Shown here piece after piece: positions 54,401 to 62,690 of a stretch of 64,000 nucleotides of DNA; the first letter of the stretch is position 1, and each line of letters starts with the position of its first letter. The translations under genes and the position numbers were made by a program. The notes beneath the pieces were generated by a model. It saw only the letters and a list, made by a program, of their open reading frames with translations. It did not search any database and had not been told where the DNA came from. This stretch comes from Chryseobacterium viscerum. Lineage in GTDB: Bacteria; Bacteroidota; Bacteroidia; Flavobacteriales; Weeksellaceae. The DNA is taken from NCBI RefSeq assembly GCF_002899945.2, contig NZ_PPEG02000003.1, positions 558,001 through 622,000 of the forward strand, in the 5' to 3' direction.

Positions 54401-54639
54401 GAGCTGTTTATAACTCGATGAAAACGCTTTTTGATGGTACTGCCGACGATGCAACCAAAACATTATTTGATCTTATCAACGGCGAGCTGAGTATTGTATC
54501 ATGGGAGAGTAAAGGTCAAGTTCAAAAAGACATTGAAAATAAGATAATACGATTCTTGAGCACTAAGTTGGAACGGTCAGAAGCTAAGGCTAAAGCCAAA
54601 GAAATGGTAGATGTTTTAAAGAAGAATAAAGATGTATAG
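51463..54639 (+). CDS. hsdR: Type I restriction endonuclease subunit HsdR
   Basis: The 1058-residue protein has an N-terminal PD-(D/E)xK nuclease (Pro138-Asp139 and ECK 153-155), a superfamily 2 motor with Walker A QGSGKS, the DEAH box VDEAHRSHYG, motif III FTGTPIS and motif VI region LLQAIARVNRSRKG, and a C-terminal helical domain for binding the methylase. It translocates DNA and cleaves far from unmethylated sites. It is complete, so the system is probably active. It overlaps the following metallopeptidase gene by 8 nt. Confidence 0.95.
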   Translation: MNNRPEYMYSELPAIALLQEMGYHYFNGEQHQERNDITEVILKTRLLDTIKRINPWINDNNLNKAYTLITTVTGTSLMEINQKVWELMRGGTYTVKQIIDGVEGFHAVHFIDYENIGNNDFLVVSQMKFHGRFRHSIPDLVIYINGLPIGIIECKSPNAPTAWDSAYGDLKYYQENSEKLFHFNQICVGIWQVGGKYGAINSSQQFYSVFKTNKEDTDILALANTEQDKLLIALFKKERVLDIIRHFVLFELDEGITIKKLPRYQQIRATNKTIERLQAGEGGVVWHTQGSGKSLTMAYVARKLQAPEYGFDNPTVMIMTDRKDLDRQITTTLQNVGFKNVNQASSVVHLDKLLRNDYGGIITTTIQKFQETDKEATDSTDQTELEERGNLIIEKHLKDKTLIKITKELQKGKWVEIDRVEIELEELSRKENLYILVDEAHRSHYGFLASFMRTVLPNAKFIAFTGTPISKEDKSTLGEFYGGEYIDVYTIIESVSDGATVELLYDEGICKLDVKKEAIDEEFEAKFADASEEKKDKLKREALKKYQLSAERINDISRHLIDHFRDKIFPDGHKAMLVCSGRESAIKYQQTLHRLKEEGYHSFESKVVVSMSSPKTDAIAKDYYETLEWNRNNPANKRPIYVVPPEDIKDATNDFKLPFGNEEETEKSGKKKFDNTAIMIVSDMLLTGWDAPIASCLYLDKPLKEHNLLQAIARVNRSRKGKNAGFIVDYNGITAYLIQALEIFSGDIRPDDILKNINEEFPKLEMNHTKLVDFFKPLKIDRNYKREDYIDLAVHYIEPINIRDDFKSLLKDFNKSINIVLPNTKALKYQSDFKLFNEIKVRAKNAFPDDDELKISKDESKMLQTMIDEHLKSNGVHSLLSEPISIIDKNKFKEEIMNASPATKELKMRNNLKHVIKVGLDKNPDFYKPLAQRLDELLKQKEAQRIDEAQLLLAYTTIQDEIINEQKEGEQKGFVTERERAVYNSMKTLFDGTADDATKTLFDLINGELSIVSWESKGQVQKDIENKIIRFLSTKLERSEAKAKAKEMVDVLKKNKDV

Positions 54640-55324
54640 TGTACAATATGGTAACAAGACCATTGAGTATTCAATCATGGAAAAAGACGGTCTTAAATCA
54701 CATTATATTAGCGTAGAAAAAGACGTTGGTGTTATTCTCAAAGGCAAAGCGATTTCAATTGAGCAAGCCAATAAATTGATACTTAGAAAAGCCAAATGGA
54801 TTTTAGATAAATTAGAGTTGGTAAGTTCCTTGAATGATGGTGAAATTGTCACTGGTTCCAGAATTCAGTATCTAGGAAGAAAGTATTATGTTGAGATCAT
54901 TATTGAAAATGAAAGTCATAAAATTGAAATTGATTTTACAGAATCTAAATTCAAGATTACACTACCGGATCACTTGAACACTCAAGAAAATTTACGTCAA
55001 GCTATTGAAAACTACTACAGATTAAAAGCACAGGAAAAAATAGAACCTATTTTAAGAAAGAAATCCAAAACGATAGGATTGCAATACAAAAATGTCAAGT
55101 TTATGAAGCTTGAAAAACGATGGGGAAGCTGTACACCGTCGAATACCATAATAATAAATTTTCATGCCATTAAACTTCCATTTTCACTAATAGAATATTT
55201 GGTAGTTCATGAGCTTGTTCATACCAAAGTAAAAAGCCATTCAAAAGAATTTTGGGCTGAATTATCTAAACATATTTTCAATTGGAAAGAGCTGGATGCT
55301 AAAATGTATGAGATGAAGTTGTAG
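54632..55324 (+). CDS. YgjP-like (DUF45) zinc metallopeptidase in the restriction operon
   Basis: The 230-residue protein contains HELVHTKVKSHSKEFW with the HExxH zinc site, preceded by KRWGSCTPSNTIIINFHAIK, the hallmark of the YgjP/DUF45 metallopeptidase group. The gene starts inside the last codons of hsdR, so it is translated with it. YgjP-like genes recur at type I restriction loci, possibly controlling HsdR stability, but the role is unproven. No signal peptide; it is cytoplasmic. Confidence 0.88.
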   Translation: MYSVQYGNKTIEYSIMEKDGLKSHYISVEKDVGVILKGKAISIEQANKLILRKAKWILDKLELVSSLNDGEIVTGSRIQYLGRKYYVEIIIENESHKIEIDFTESKFKITLPDHLNTQENLRQAIENYYRLKAQEKIEPILRKKSKTIGLQYKNVKFMKLEKRWGSCTPSNTIIINFHAIKLPFSLIEYLVVHELVHTKVKSHSKEFWAELSKHIFNWKELDAKMYEMKL

Positions 55325-55479
55325 CGTGCAAAATTCGGAAGGAGTGACCATCAGATTTTAATTTTGTTTGATCATAAATATGTTTATCAAAATGGCCAAA
55401 GAAAACAGTGGGCCAACTGCTTGGGGTAAATGTCAAAGCACAAAACTTGTTTACCAGGCTTCCCGTAAAAAAACCTTTT

Positions 55480-58400
55480 TTAGGAGCCGGATTCAAGTAA
55501 ATTCATAAGATCCTGCTTGGATAATCCCTGGAATTTTTTTCCATCGGTTGTCAGCAGATTTTCGGCCAGCTGTTTTTTCTTTTTTTGAAGCGTAAGGATT
55601 TTTTCCTCCACAGTATTAGAACATATCATTCGGACAGCAATTACATTTTTGGTTTGTCCGATGCGGTAACTACGGTCAATGGCTTGATTTTCAGCAGCAG
55701 GATTCCACCATGGATCCACCAGATAAATATAATCGGCCTGGGTTAGGTTGAGACCTACACCACCAGCTTTTAAACTAATCAGGAATACCCGGATATTCTC
55801 ATTTTTCTGAAAATTCGCCACCTTTTCTCCTCTGTCCTTAGTCTGTCCCGTCAGATATTCAAACTGAATATTGTGATGTTCCAGTTCTGTTTTTATAAGA
55901 TCCAGCATTCCCACAAACTGTGAGAAAACAAGGATCTTATGATCTTTTGATTTCCCAAGGATCTGTTCCATCAGAATTTCGATTTTAACGGCATTTTCAC
56001 CGGAATATCCCTCTTTCATTAGGACAGGGGAGTTACAGATCTGTCTGAGCCTTGTAAGCCCCGTAAGAACGTGCATGCTGTTTTTATTCAGATCATCGTC
56101 ATCATTGGCAGCGATAAACTCACGAAGTTCCTTTTCATAAGCATCGTATATCCTGCGCTGTTCCGCATTCATCTCACAATAGATGACCGTTTCTGTTTTT
56201 TCCGGAAGCTCTTTGGCCACCTGTTTCTTCGTTCTTCTGAGGATGAAGGGTTTTATCTTTTGCTGAAGCTCCATCGCACTTTTACTGTACTCGAACTTAT
56301 CAATGGGAATGGCATAAATATCTTTAAAATACTGCTTGCTTCCCAACAGCCCCGGGCAGGCAAATGAAAGCTGGCTGTAAAGGTCAAAAGTGCTGTTCTC
56401 AACAGGAGTTCCTGTCAGAACAATCCTGTTTCTCGATTGAAGCAGGCGTGCTGCTTTGTATCTCTCGGAATTTGGGTTTTTAATGGTCTGTGATTCATCC
56501 AGAAAAATATAATTGAAATTAAAATTTTTCAGAAATCGAATGTCAGAAAGGATCATTCCATACGTCGTAAGGACTACTTCGTAATCAGGCATATGAGCCG
56601 TTGTCTTTGGACGGTCTGCACCATAATGCAGCCCAACTTTTATAGAAGGTGCAAATCTTCTGATCTCATCCTGCCAGTTGAAAAGCAGGGAAGTGGGAAC
56701 CACAATAAGATTGGTGGTATGTCCCCGTTTTTCCCTTTGTGACAGAATGAAAGCAATGATCTGAATTGTCTTTCCAAGCCCCATATCATCTGCCAGACAT
56801 CCTCCGAAGTTGAAACCGTCAAGAAAATTGAGCCAGTTCAGGCCTTCATGCTGATAATCCCGCAGCTCAGCTTTCAGCTCCGCAGGAATATTGACTTTGG
56901 GAATCGCTTTTCCTGTTGAAAATTGAGTTGAATAAGACGTTATTTCATCCTGAACTTCTTTACTCAGGACTTCTTTTTCAAATAGTGAGGAAACCTCAGT
57001 AAAATTGATTTTAGGAATCTTCAGAAGCTCTTCGTCAATTTCACCTGACTGGAAGTAACCCGCTATCTTTTCCATCCATTCTTCAGGGAGAATTCCCAGA
57101 CTGCCATCATCCAGCTGAACAAATTTACTTTTATTGCGAATGGCCCGGTGAAGCTGTTTTAAAGAGGCTTCTTTAGGTCCAAATGCCACCTTTAGCTTAG
57201 CATTAAACCAATCCAGTCCGCTGGTAATCTGAATGTTGATCTTGGCCCGGTGAGAACTTAATTTATTGTTTTTTAATTCATTAAAACCCAGGATGATGAT
57301 TCCTTCATTTCTCCAGATCTCAAATGCTCCAAGAAACCAATTGTTATCCAGGAACTTATCCCGGTGAAGATAGAAATACTGGTATCCATCCATCTGCTCT
57401 TCAAAATCAGGATGCTGCTGCATGATGAGGGAGGTAAAACGGGCTTCCGCAGATTCGTTTCTTTCTATTTTAAATGGGTTTCCATTCTGATCCATATCAA
57501 AAAGCTGCTTTCGGGAATAGACAGGAACTTCAACGTCTCCGTATTTCATAACCGGCGTAATTCCTATATAATTTTCCTGCTGACGAAGGTAAACGACTTT
57601 TTCGATCTGATAATTTTTATCTTCAAGTTGTACTTTTGTTGCAGGCTGTATATAGCTGTAATTAATATGAATACGTTCTTCAATGGCAGAGAGAATGTTC
57701 TGCATAAATGCCTCGTATTTTGAAGAATGAACGAGTAAAATTTCGTTATTAGCCTTGAAAAATCTAATGATTCTGAGCATGTCAGGATGATCTACAAAGC
57801 TGAAAGTGTTTCGGTTATAAACAAAATACTCATTTCTAAGAACAATATTTTTAAAAGGAACAGAAATGTCATTAAACTGTAACTCACCCGTTATTTCATA
57901 GAACGGATCTTTTTTAAATACAGATAATTGGACCTCGGCATCTAAAGTATTTAATTCAACATAAGAAAGTGACTTTGCGGAAATGGTTTCTGCAATTTCG
58001 CGGTCGTGATAAAAGACTTCCAGCCCCAGAGGATTTTGCACAATGAGCTTTAAAGCTTCCAGTTCTGCAGGATTATAATCCTCGTTGTAATTATTCTGAA
58101 AAGAGGTAATCGCGGTGTAAAATTTGATGTCTGCCGGCTTTTCTGCTTTCCATATCAATTGCATGGCATCTACAGGAGTCACGGGATTTTTTATTTTCCC
58201 GGTTTGCGTTGTTTCAGCTTCCATCAGGGAAAAAGTCAGGTGGTTATAATAACGGTGCTTGCCGATAACCAATATCTGTTTTTTGCCTGTTTCCAATACT
58301 GCCAGTTCATCCAGTTTAGACGGATGCTGTGGAAGAAGATCTCTTGTAAGCATCACATCATCTACAGGAAGCATTTCTTTGATCTTAGGAAGTATTTCAA

Positions 58401-58821
58401 TGCTGCCATTCATATATTCCAGCTGAAAATAGAGGTCGAGATCTGGTTCATTTTCCAGACCATATCCTCTGGCTTTAGGAATAAGTGTCTTTTTGCGGAG
58501 GGTCTCATCAAAAAAAAGGCGGTAATTTTTATCCTCGATAATGCAATGGATAATTTCTGCCTGATGGGAACAAAGCTGGTTTTTCAGGTTGTCACAGGTA
58601 CAGGAGCAGAGTAGTGAACTGCCGATTCTGCTGATCGTGACAATGGGAAAATCCTGAAGTGAAGATTGTTTGGTAAATATTCCTGTATTATTTTCAAGAG
58701 CAACAGGGTAGATCTCACGAAAATCCCTGATTCCGATAAATGTGCTGTCTGAAGTATGTTTCAAGAGATCATATACAGAAAGTGTACTGATATTGATGTT
58801 TTCAAGAATATATTCTGCCAT
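55480..58821 (-). CDS. SWIM zinc-finger / SNF2-family helicase
   Basis: The 1113-residue protein has an N-terminal SWIM zinc motif (CSCTCDNLKNQLCSH), a long middle region, and a SNF2 ATPase with Walker A DDMGLGKT, DESQ box (FLDESQTIKN), motif III LTGTPVENS, and motif VI QAIDRSYRIGQ in the second lobe. Bacterial SNF2 proteins remodel protein-DNA or transcription complexes; RapA is the known example, but this SWIM-SNF2 type is distinct and its target is unknown. It is convergent with the restriction operon and divergent from the catalase gene. It resembles a chromosomal gene rather than part of the island. Confidence 0.92.
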   Translation of the reverse strand: MAEYILENINISTLSVYDLLKHTSDSTFIGIRDFREIYPVALENNTGIFTKQSSLQDFPIVTISRIGSSLLCSCTCDNLKNQLCSHQAEIIHCIIEDKNYRLFFDETLRKKTLIPKARGYGLENEPDLDLYFQLEYMNGSIEILPKIKEMLPVDDVMLTRDLLPQHPSKLDELAVLETGKKQILVIGKHRYYNHLTFSLMEAETTQTGKIKNPVTPVDAMQLIWKAEKPADIKFYTAITSFQNNYNEDYNPAELEALKLIVQNPLGLEVFYHDREIAETISAKSLSYVELNTLDAEVQLSVFKKDPFYEITGELQFNDISVPFKNIVLRNEYFVYNRNTFSFVDHPDMLRIIRFFKANNEILLVHSSKYEAFMQNILSAIEERIHINYSYIQPATKVQLEDKNYQIEKVVYLRQQENYIGITPVMKYGDVEVPVYSRKQLFDMDQNGNPFKIERNESAEARFTSLIMQQHPDFEEQMDGYQYFYLHRDKFLDNNWFLGAFEIWRNEGIIILGFNELKNNKLSSHRAKINIQITSGLDWFNAKLKVAFGPKEASLKQLHRAIRNKSKFVQLDDGSLGILPEEWMEKIAGYFQSGEIDEELLKIPKINFTEVSSLFEKEVLSKEVQDEITSYSTQFSTGKAIPKVNIPAELKAELRDYQHEGLNWLNFLDGFNFGGCLADDMGLGKTIQIIAFILSQREKRGHTTNLIVVPTSLLFNWQDEIRRFAPSIKVGLHYGADRPKTTAHMPDYEVVLTTYGMILSDIRFLKNFNFNYIFLDESQTIKNPNSERYKAARLLQSRNRIVLTGTPVENSTFDLYSQLSFACPGLLGSKQYFKDIYAIPIDKFEYSKSAMELQQKIKPFILRRTKKQVAKELPEKTETVIYCEMNAEQRRIYDAYEKELREFIAANDDDDLNKNSMHVLTGLTRLRQICNSPVLMKEGYSGENAVKIEILMEQILGKSKDHKILVFSQFVGMLDLIKTELEHHNIQFEYLTGQTKDRGEKVANFQKNENIRVFLISLKAGGVGLNLTQADYIYLVDPWWNPAAENQAIDRSYRIGQTKNVIAVRMICSNTVEEKILTLQKKKKQLAENLLTTDGKKFQGLSKQDLMNLLESGS

Positions 58822-58968
58822 AAGAATTGATAAAGCAAACTTACAAAAAACAAATGAATGAAGGATTCCTGATGAAGGCTGTTATTTTAGAAAACACATC
58901 CAGGCAGTAAGTTTTTGGACTGCTTTCTTTTATATAAACTGGATGATTCTGCCATCGTATTAATCCGA

Positions 58969-58976
58969 TAATTTTG
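58969..58976 (+). promoter_or_regulatory. -7 box of the catalase gene
   Basis: TAATTTTG matches TAnnTTTG and lies 18 bp before the ATG at 58995. No OxyR- or PerR-type box was recognised in the 173-bp divergent gap with the helicase gene. Confidence 0.5.
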
Positions 58977-58994
58977 AATAATAAATTATACAAT

Positions 58995-60491
58995 ATGAAC
59001 GAAAATAAATTAACAAACCGAACCGGAGCTCCGGTGTCAGACAATCAGAATATTCAAACCGCAGGACGTCGCGGTCCGGCTTTATTACAGGACATCTGGT
59101 TTTTAGAAAAAATGGCTCATTTTGACCGTGAAGTCATTCCTGAACGCAGAATGCATGCTAAAGGATCAGGTGCTTACGGCGTTTTCAGAGTAACACATGA
59201 TATCACCCGGTATACAAAGGCAAATCTCTTTTCTACGATCGGAAAGGAAACCCCTCTATTTGTCCGTTTTTCTACAGTAGCAGGTGAAAGAGGCGCTGCC
59301 GATGCGGAAAGGGATATCCGTGGTTTTGCCATAAAATTCTATACGGAAGAAGGAAACTGGGATCTTGTAGGGAATAACACGCCTGTTTTCTTTCTTCGAG
59401 ATCCGTTAAAATTCCCGGATTTGAATCATGCCGTGAAAAGAGATCCCCGAACCAATATGAGAAGTGCTGATAATAACTGGGATTTCTGGACTCTTTTGCC
59501 GGAATCACTTCATCAGGTTACCATTACCATGAGTGACCGTGGTATCCCCAGATCTTACAGGCATATGGATGGTTTTGGAAGCCATACCTTCAGTTTTATT
59601 GATGATAAAAACAACCGGTTTTGGGTTAAATTTCATTTTAAAACACAGCAGGGCATTCAGAACATGAGCAATGAAGAAGCAAAAGCAATCATCGGAACTG
59701 ACCGGGAAAGTCATCAGAAAGATTTGTATGAAAGTATTGAGGAAGGTCATTTTCCTAAGTGGACAATGTATGTTCAGATCATGGAAGAAAAAGAGGCTAA
59801 TAGGTATCACATCAATCCGTTTGATTTAACAAAAGTCTGGCCTCATGGGGATTATCCGCTTATTCAAGTGGGAGAATTTGAGCTGAACAGAAATCCGTCC
59901 AATTATTTTGCAGAAGTGGAGCAAGCCGCTTTTAATCCTGCTTCTATTGTTCCGGGAATAAGTTTTTCACCCGATAAGATGCTTCAGGGACGTTTATTCT
60001 CTTATGGAGATACCCAGCGGTACCGATTAGGGGTTAATCATCATCAGATTCCTGTGAATGCTCCCAAATGCCCCTATCAGTCTTATCATCGGGACGGCGC
60101 TATGAGAACAGATGGCAACTTTGGCAGTACAATAGGATATGAGCCTAATAGCTTTAATCAGTGGCAGGAACAGCATGATTTTAGCGAACCTTCTTTAATG
60201 ATCAATGGTGATGCCGGACATTGGGATCATCGTGAAGATGCCGATTATTTTTCGCAGCCCGGAAATCTTTTCAGACTGATGTCTGATCAGCAAAAAGAGG
60301 TTTTATTTAAGAATACAGCTGAAGCAGTTGGGGGTGCGCAGAAGTTTATCCAGATTCGTCATATCAGAAACTGTTATAGGGCTGATCCTGCGTACGGAGA
60401 AGGAGTAAGCAGAGACCTCGGATTGTCTATGCAGGAGATTTTTGATTATGAAGGATATGAAATGAAAAAGGTGACAGCAGAGACTATGTAA
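58995..60491 (+). CDS. katA: Monofunctional haem catalase (clade 3 type)
   Basis: The 498-residue catalase has the active-site motif [19 protein letters not shown] with the distal His, the NADPH/haem region, and the proximal haem-ligand motif [14 protein letters not shown] with Tyr. It converts hydrogen peroxide to water and oxygen in the cytoplasm. The size fits the small-subunit clade. The ATG at 58995 is preferred to an in-frame codon upstream that overlaps the promoter. It ends with a hairpin terminator. Confidence 0.95.
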   Translation: MNENKLTNRTGAPVSDNQNIQTAGRRGPALLQDIWFLEKMAHFDREVIPERRMHAKGSGAYGVFRVTHDITRYTKANLFSTIGKETPLFVRFSTVAGERGAADAERDIRGFAIKFYTEEGNWDLVGNNTPVFFLRDPLKFPDLNHAVKRDPRTNMRSADNNWDFWTLLPESLHQVTITMSDRGIPRSYRHMDGFGSHTFSFIDDKNNRFWVKFHFKTQQGIQNMSNEEAKAIIGTDRESHQKDLYESIEEGHFPKWTMYVQIMEEKEANRYHINPFDLTKVWPHGDYPLIQVGEFELNRNPSNYFAEVEQAAFNPASIVPGISFSPDKMLQGRLFSYGDTQRYRLGVNHHQIPVNAPKCPYQSYHRDGAMRTDGNFGSTIGYEPNSFNQWQEQHDFSEPSLMINGDAGHWDHREDADYFSQPGNLFRLMSDQQKEVLFKNTAEAVGGAQKFIQIRHIRNCYRADPAYGEGVSRDLGLSMQEIFDYEGYEMKKVTAETM

Positions 60492-60552
60492 AGAAACGTT
60501 TATTATATATTGATTGTAGCTCCGGGAATACGCCATATATATTTCCGGAGTG

Positions 60553-60592
60553 AAATCCTTTAGTTTGAATGATCAGCTAAAGGATTTTTTTT
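60553..60592 (+). terminator. Terminator of katA
   Basis: The stem AAATCCTTTAG (60553-60563) and CTAAAGGATTT (60577-60587) is followed by T's. A second imperfect dyad CTCCGG / CCGGAG lies just upstream. Confidence 0.82.
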
Positions 60593-60623
60593 GGGTTGAA
60601 TGCTTTTATTTTGAACCCGTCCG

Positions 60624-60651
60624 TTTTGGCTACAGCTTACTGCATTTTGGC
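60624..60651 (+). promoter_or_regulatory. 21-bp-spaced direct repeat upstream of the SDR gene
   Basis: TTTTGGC occurs at 60624-60630 and 60645-60651 on the same strand, spaced by 21 bp, two helical turns, as AraC-family dimers prefer. The proximal copy ends about 24 bp before a weak -7 box GAACTTTG at 60676-60683. Assignment to the AraC regulator at 61583 is inference. Confidence 0.45.
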
Positions 60652-60707
60652 AACTCTTATGATTCTTTCAATCCTGAACTTTGTCCTGTAATTTTAAACC
60701 AAGAAAA

Positions 60708-61505
60708 ATGAAAACAATTTTTATAACAGGTGCTTCTACAGGATTAGGAAAAGCAACTGCCCAATTATTTCAAAACAAAGGATGGAAAGTAATTGCTACG
60801 ATGAGAAACCCCGACGTAGCAGCGGATCTTGCAGCTTTGGAGAACGTAACTGTTCTTCCGCTGGATGTTACCAATCCGGAACAGATACAGTCTACCGTAA
60901 AAGAGGCGTTGGAACTTGGAGCCATTGATGTGGTGTACAATAACGCAGGATATGGCTTAATAGGACCTTTGGAAGCGCTTTCTGACGATCAGATTGTAAA
61001 ACAGCTGGACACGAATTTATTAGGGGTTATACGCGTTACACAGGCGTTTATTCCTTACTTCAGAGAACAGAAAAAAGGAATGTTTATTTCTACAACGTCT
61101 ATTGGAGGACTGGTTGCCTTCCCGTTAGGTTCTACTTATCATGCTACCAAATGGGCGCTTGAAGGATGGAGCGAAAGTTTAGCTTTTGAACTTAATACGT
61201 TGGGAATTGATATTAAAACCGTTTCTCCAGGAGGAATCAAGACCGATTTTGTAAGCCGTTCTCTGGATTCAGCATCCAGTCCTGCTTATGAAGATATGAC
61301 CAATTCTCTGTTTTCTAAAATGGAGGGAATGATGGAAGCGGCCTCTACACCTGAACAGATTGCAGAAGTTGTATTTGAGGCAGCTACAGATGGCAAAAAA
61401 CAGCTGAGATATGTAGCCGGAGAAGATGCTAAAGCTATCTATGCACAACGTCTTGAATTAGGTGATGAGGCATTCAGAGAGCAGTTTGGGAAACAGTTTA
61501 TTTAG
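60708..61505 (+). CDS. Short-chain dehydrogenase/reductase
   Basis: The 265-residue SDR has the Rossmann cofactor motif TGASTGLGKA near the N-terminus, the NNAGYG structural motif, and the catalytic Tyr/Lys pair in YHATKWALEG, with Ser in STTSIGG before it. Reduction or oxidation of a carbonyl or alcohol with NAD(P) is expected; the substrate is unknown. The ATG at 60708 begins MKTIFITGAS. It is preceded by an AraC-type direct repeat and followed by a terminator and the AraC regulator gene. Confidence 0.92.
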   Translation: MKTIFITGASTGLGKATAQLFQNKGWKVIATMRNPDVAADLAALENVTVLPLDVTNPEQIQSTVKEALELGAIDVVYNNAGYGLIGPLEALSDDQIVKQLDTNLLGVIRVTQAFIPYFREQKKGMFISTTSIGGLVAFPLGSTYHATKWALEGWSESLAFELNTLGIDIKTVSPGGIKTDFVSRSLDSASSPAYEDMTNSLFSKMEGMMEAASTPEQIAEVVFEAATDGKKQLRYVAGEDAKAIYAQRLELGDEAFREQFGKQFI

Positions 61506-61518
61506 TCAGATTTTTGGA

Positions 61519-61555
61519 AGACAGTATAAAGTAAATGACATTTATACTGTCTTTT
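61519..61555 (+). terminator. Terminator of the SDR gene
   Basis: The perfect 12-bp stem AGACAGTATAAA (61519-61530) and TTTATACTGTCT, with a 10-nt loop, is followed by T's. Confidence 0.85.
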
Positions 61556-61582
61556 CCATCAAATAATTTATAATTTTATATC

Positions 61583-62497
61583 ATGGAAAAGAAAGATAAT
61601 ATTCCTTTGAAGATTTCATCCATATCGGAACTTCATGACATGCTGCAGCTTCCCAAACCGCTTCATCCATTGGTAAGTCTTGTGGATAATACAAAGATGA
61701 GCATCAGTAAGGATATGCTGAGAAGAAGTTTTATTATGAATTTTTATAAAATCTCTTATAAGTATTCTACTGTTGGGAAAATGGGGTACGGACAAGGGTA
61801 TTATGATTTCAATGAAGGAGGTATGATGTTCACATCGCCCGGGCAGGTTCTTTCAACCGATGAGAATGCAGAATACTGCGGATATACTTTACTGGTACAT
61901 CCTGATTTTATAAGAAGCTATCCATTGGCAAAGAATATCAAGAACTTCGGCTTCTTTTCTTATGATACCAATGAGGCTTTGCATCTGTCTGATCAGGAAA
62001 AAGCTACCGTAACAGGACTGCTGAACAATATTGAAAATGAACTTAATACCGCTATTGATGAAGTGAGTCAGGATGTCATTGTTTCCTACATTGATGTTCT
62101 TCTCAACTATAGCAATCGCTTTTACAAAAGACAGTTTATTACAAGAAAAGCGGTAAATAACGATTTATTGACCAAAATGGATACGGTGCTGGAAGATTAT
62201 TTTAATAAACAGGAAACATTAAATAAAGGCCTTCCTACAGTAGAGTTTCTGGCTTCCACGCTCAATCTTTCTCCCCATTATCTGAGCGATATGCTCCGTA
62301 ATCTGACAGGACTGAATGCTCAACAGCATATTCATGAAAAACTGATTGAAAAGGCTAAAGAATATCTTACCACAACAGGATTCTCGGTATCCGAAGTTGC
62401 TTATGCATTAGGATTTGAACATCCGCAGTCTTTCAATAAACTGTTTAAAAAGAAAACAGACAAAACTCCTCTGAGTTACAGACAATCATTCAATTAG
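61583..62497 (+). CDS. AraC-family transcriptional regulator
   Basis: The 304-residue protein has an N-terminal cupin-like sensor region (about 1-190) and a C-terminal double helix-turn-helix, VEFLASTLNLSPHYLSDMLR and VSEVAYALGFEHPQSFNKLF, ending TPLSYRQSF. It lies between an SDR gene and an MFS transporter gene, each preceded by direct repeats spaced 21-22 bp, so it is the likely activator of both. This SDR-AraC-MFS layout is typical for detoxification or small-molecule response, but the inducer is unknown. Confidence 0.92.
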   Translation: MEKKDNIPLKISSISELHDMLQLPKPLHPLVSLVDNTKMSISKDMLRRSFIMNFYKISYKYSTVGKMGYGQGYYDFNEGGMMFTSPGQVLSTDENAEYCGYTLLVHPDFIRSYPLAKNIKNFGFFSYDTNEALHLSDQEKATVTGLLNNIENELNTAIDEVSQDVIVSYIDVLLNYSNRFYKRQFITRKAVNNDLLTKMDTVLEDYFNKQETLNKGLPTVEFLASTLNLSPHYLSDMLRNLTGLNAQQHIHEKLIEKAKEYLTTTGFSVSEVAYALGFEHPQSFNKLFKKKTDKTPLSYRQSFN

Positions 62498-62504
62498 ATA
62501 TCAT

Positions 62505-62535
62505 ACACCCGGTTCAAATACCGGGTGTTTTTTTG
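62505..62535 (+). terminator. Terminator of the AraC regulator gene
   Basis: The stem ACACCCGGT (62505-62513) and ACCGGGTGT (62520-62528), with a 6-nt loop, is followed by T's. Confidence 0.88.
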
Positions 62536-62559
62536 TTGACAGAAAATAATAATCGGCGA

Positions 62560-62632
62560 TTTTCTGACATGGGAACGTCTGTTTTCTGATCTATTGGTTA
62601 AAATGGAACATAAAAATGACAAAAACGGACTA
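62560..62632 (+). promoter_or_regulatory. Two 22-bp-spaced direct repeats upstream of the MFS gene
   Basis: TTTTCTGA occurs at 62560 and 62582. A second pair, AAAATGGAACA at 62600 and AAAACGGACTA at 62622, also has 22-bp spacing. The second pair ends about 22 bp before the -7 box TAACTTTG at 62655-62662, the same placement as at the SDR promoter. These are candidate AraC-family half-sites; the half-site sequences differ between promoters, so one regulator for all is inference. Confidence 0.4.
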
Positions 62633-62654
62633 GATTTTAATGGGTGGGCGTGCC

Positions 62655-62662
62655 TAACTTTG
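62655..62662 (+). promoter_or_regulatory. -7 box of the MFS gene
   Basis: TAACTTTG matches TAnnTTTG, 28 bp before the ATG at 62691. Confidence 0.55.
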
Positions 62663-62690
62663 CAAAAGGAATTTTTATCACCCTGTTATA

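Noticed and set aside
55325..55479. Short open frames between the YgjP-like gene and the SNF2 helicase
   Set aside because: A 42-codon frame from an ATG at 55380 ends just inside the helicase gene. It has no known family and could be chance or debris, so it is not called as a gene.
58159..58614. 151-codon open frame antisense to the SNF2 helicase
   Set aside because: Shadow of a well-supported gene, with no family likeness.
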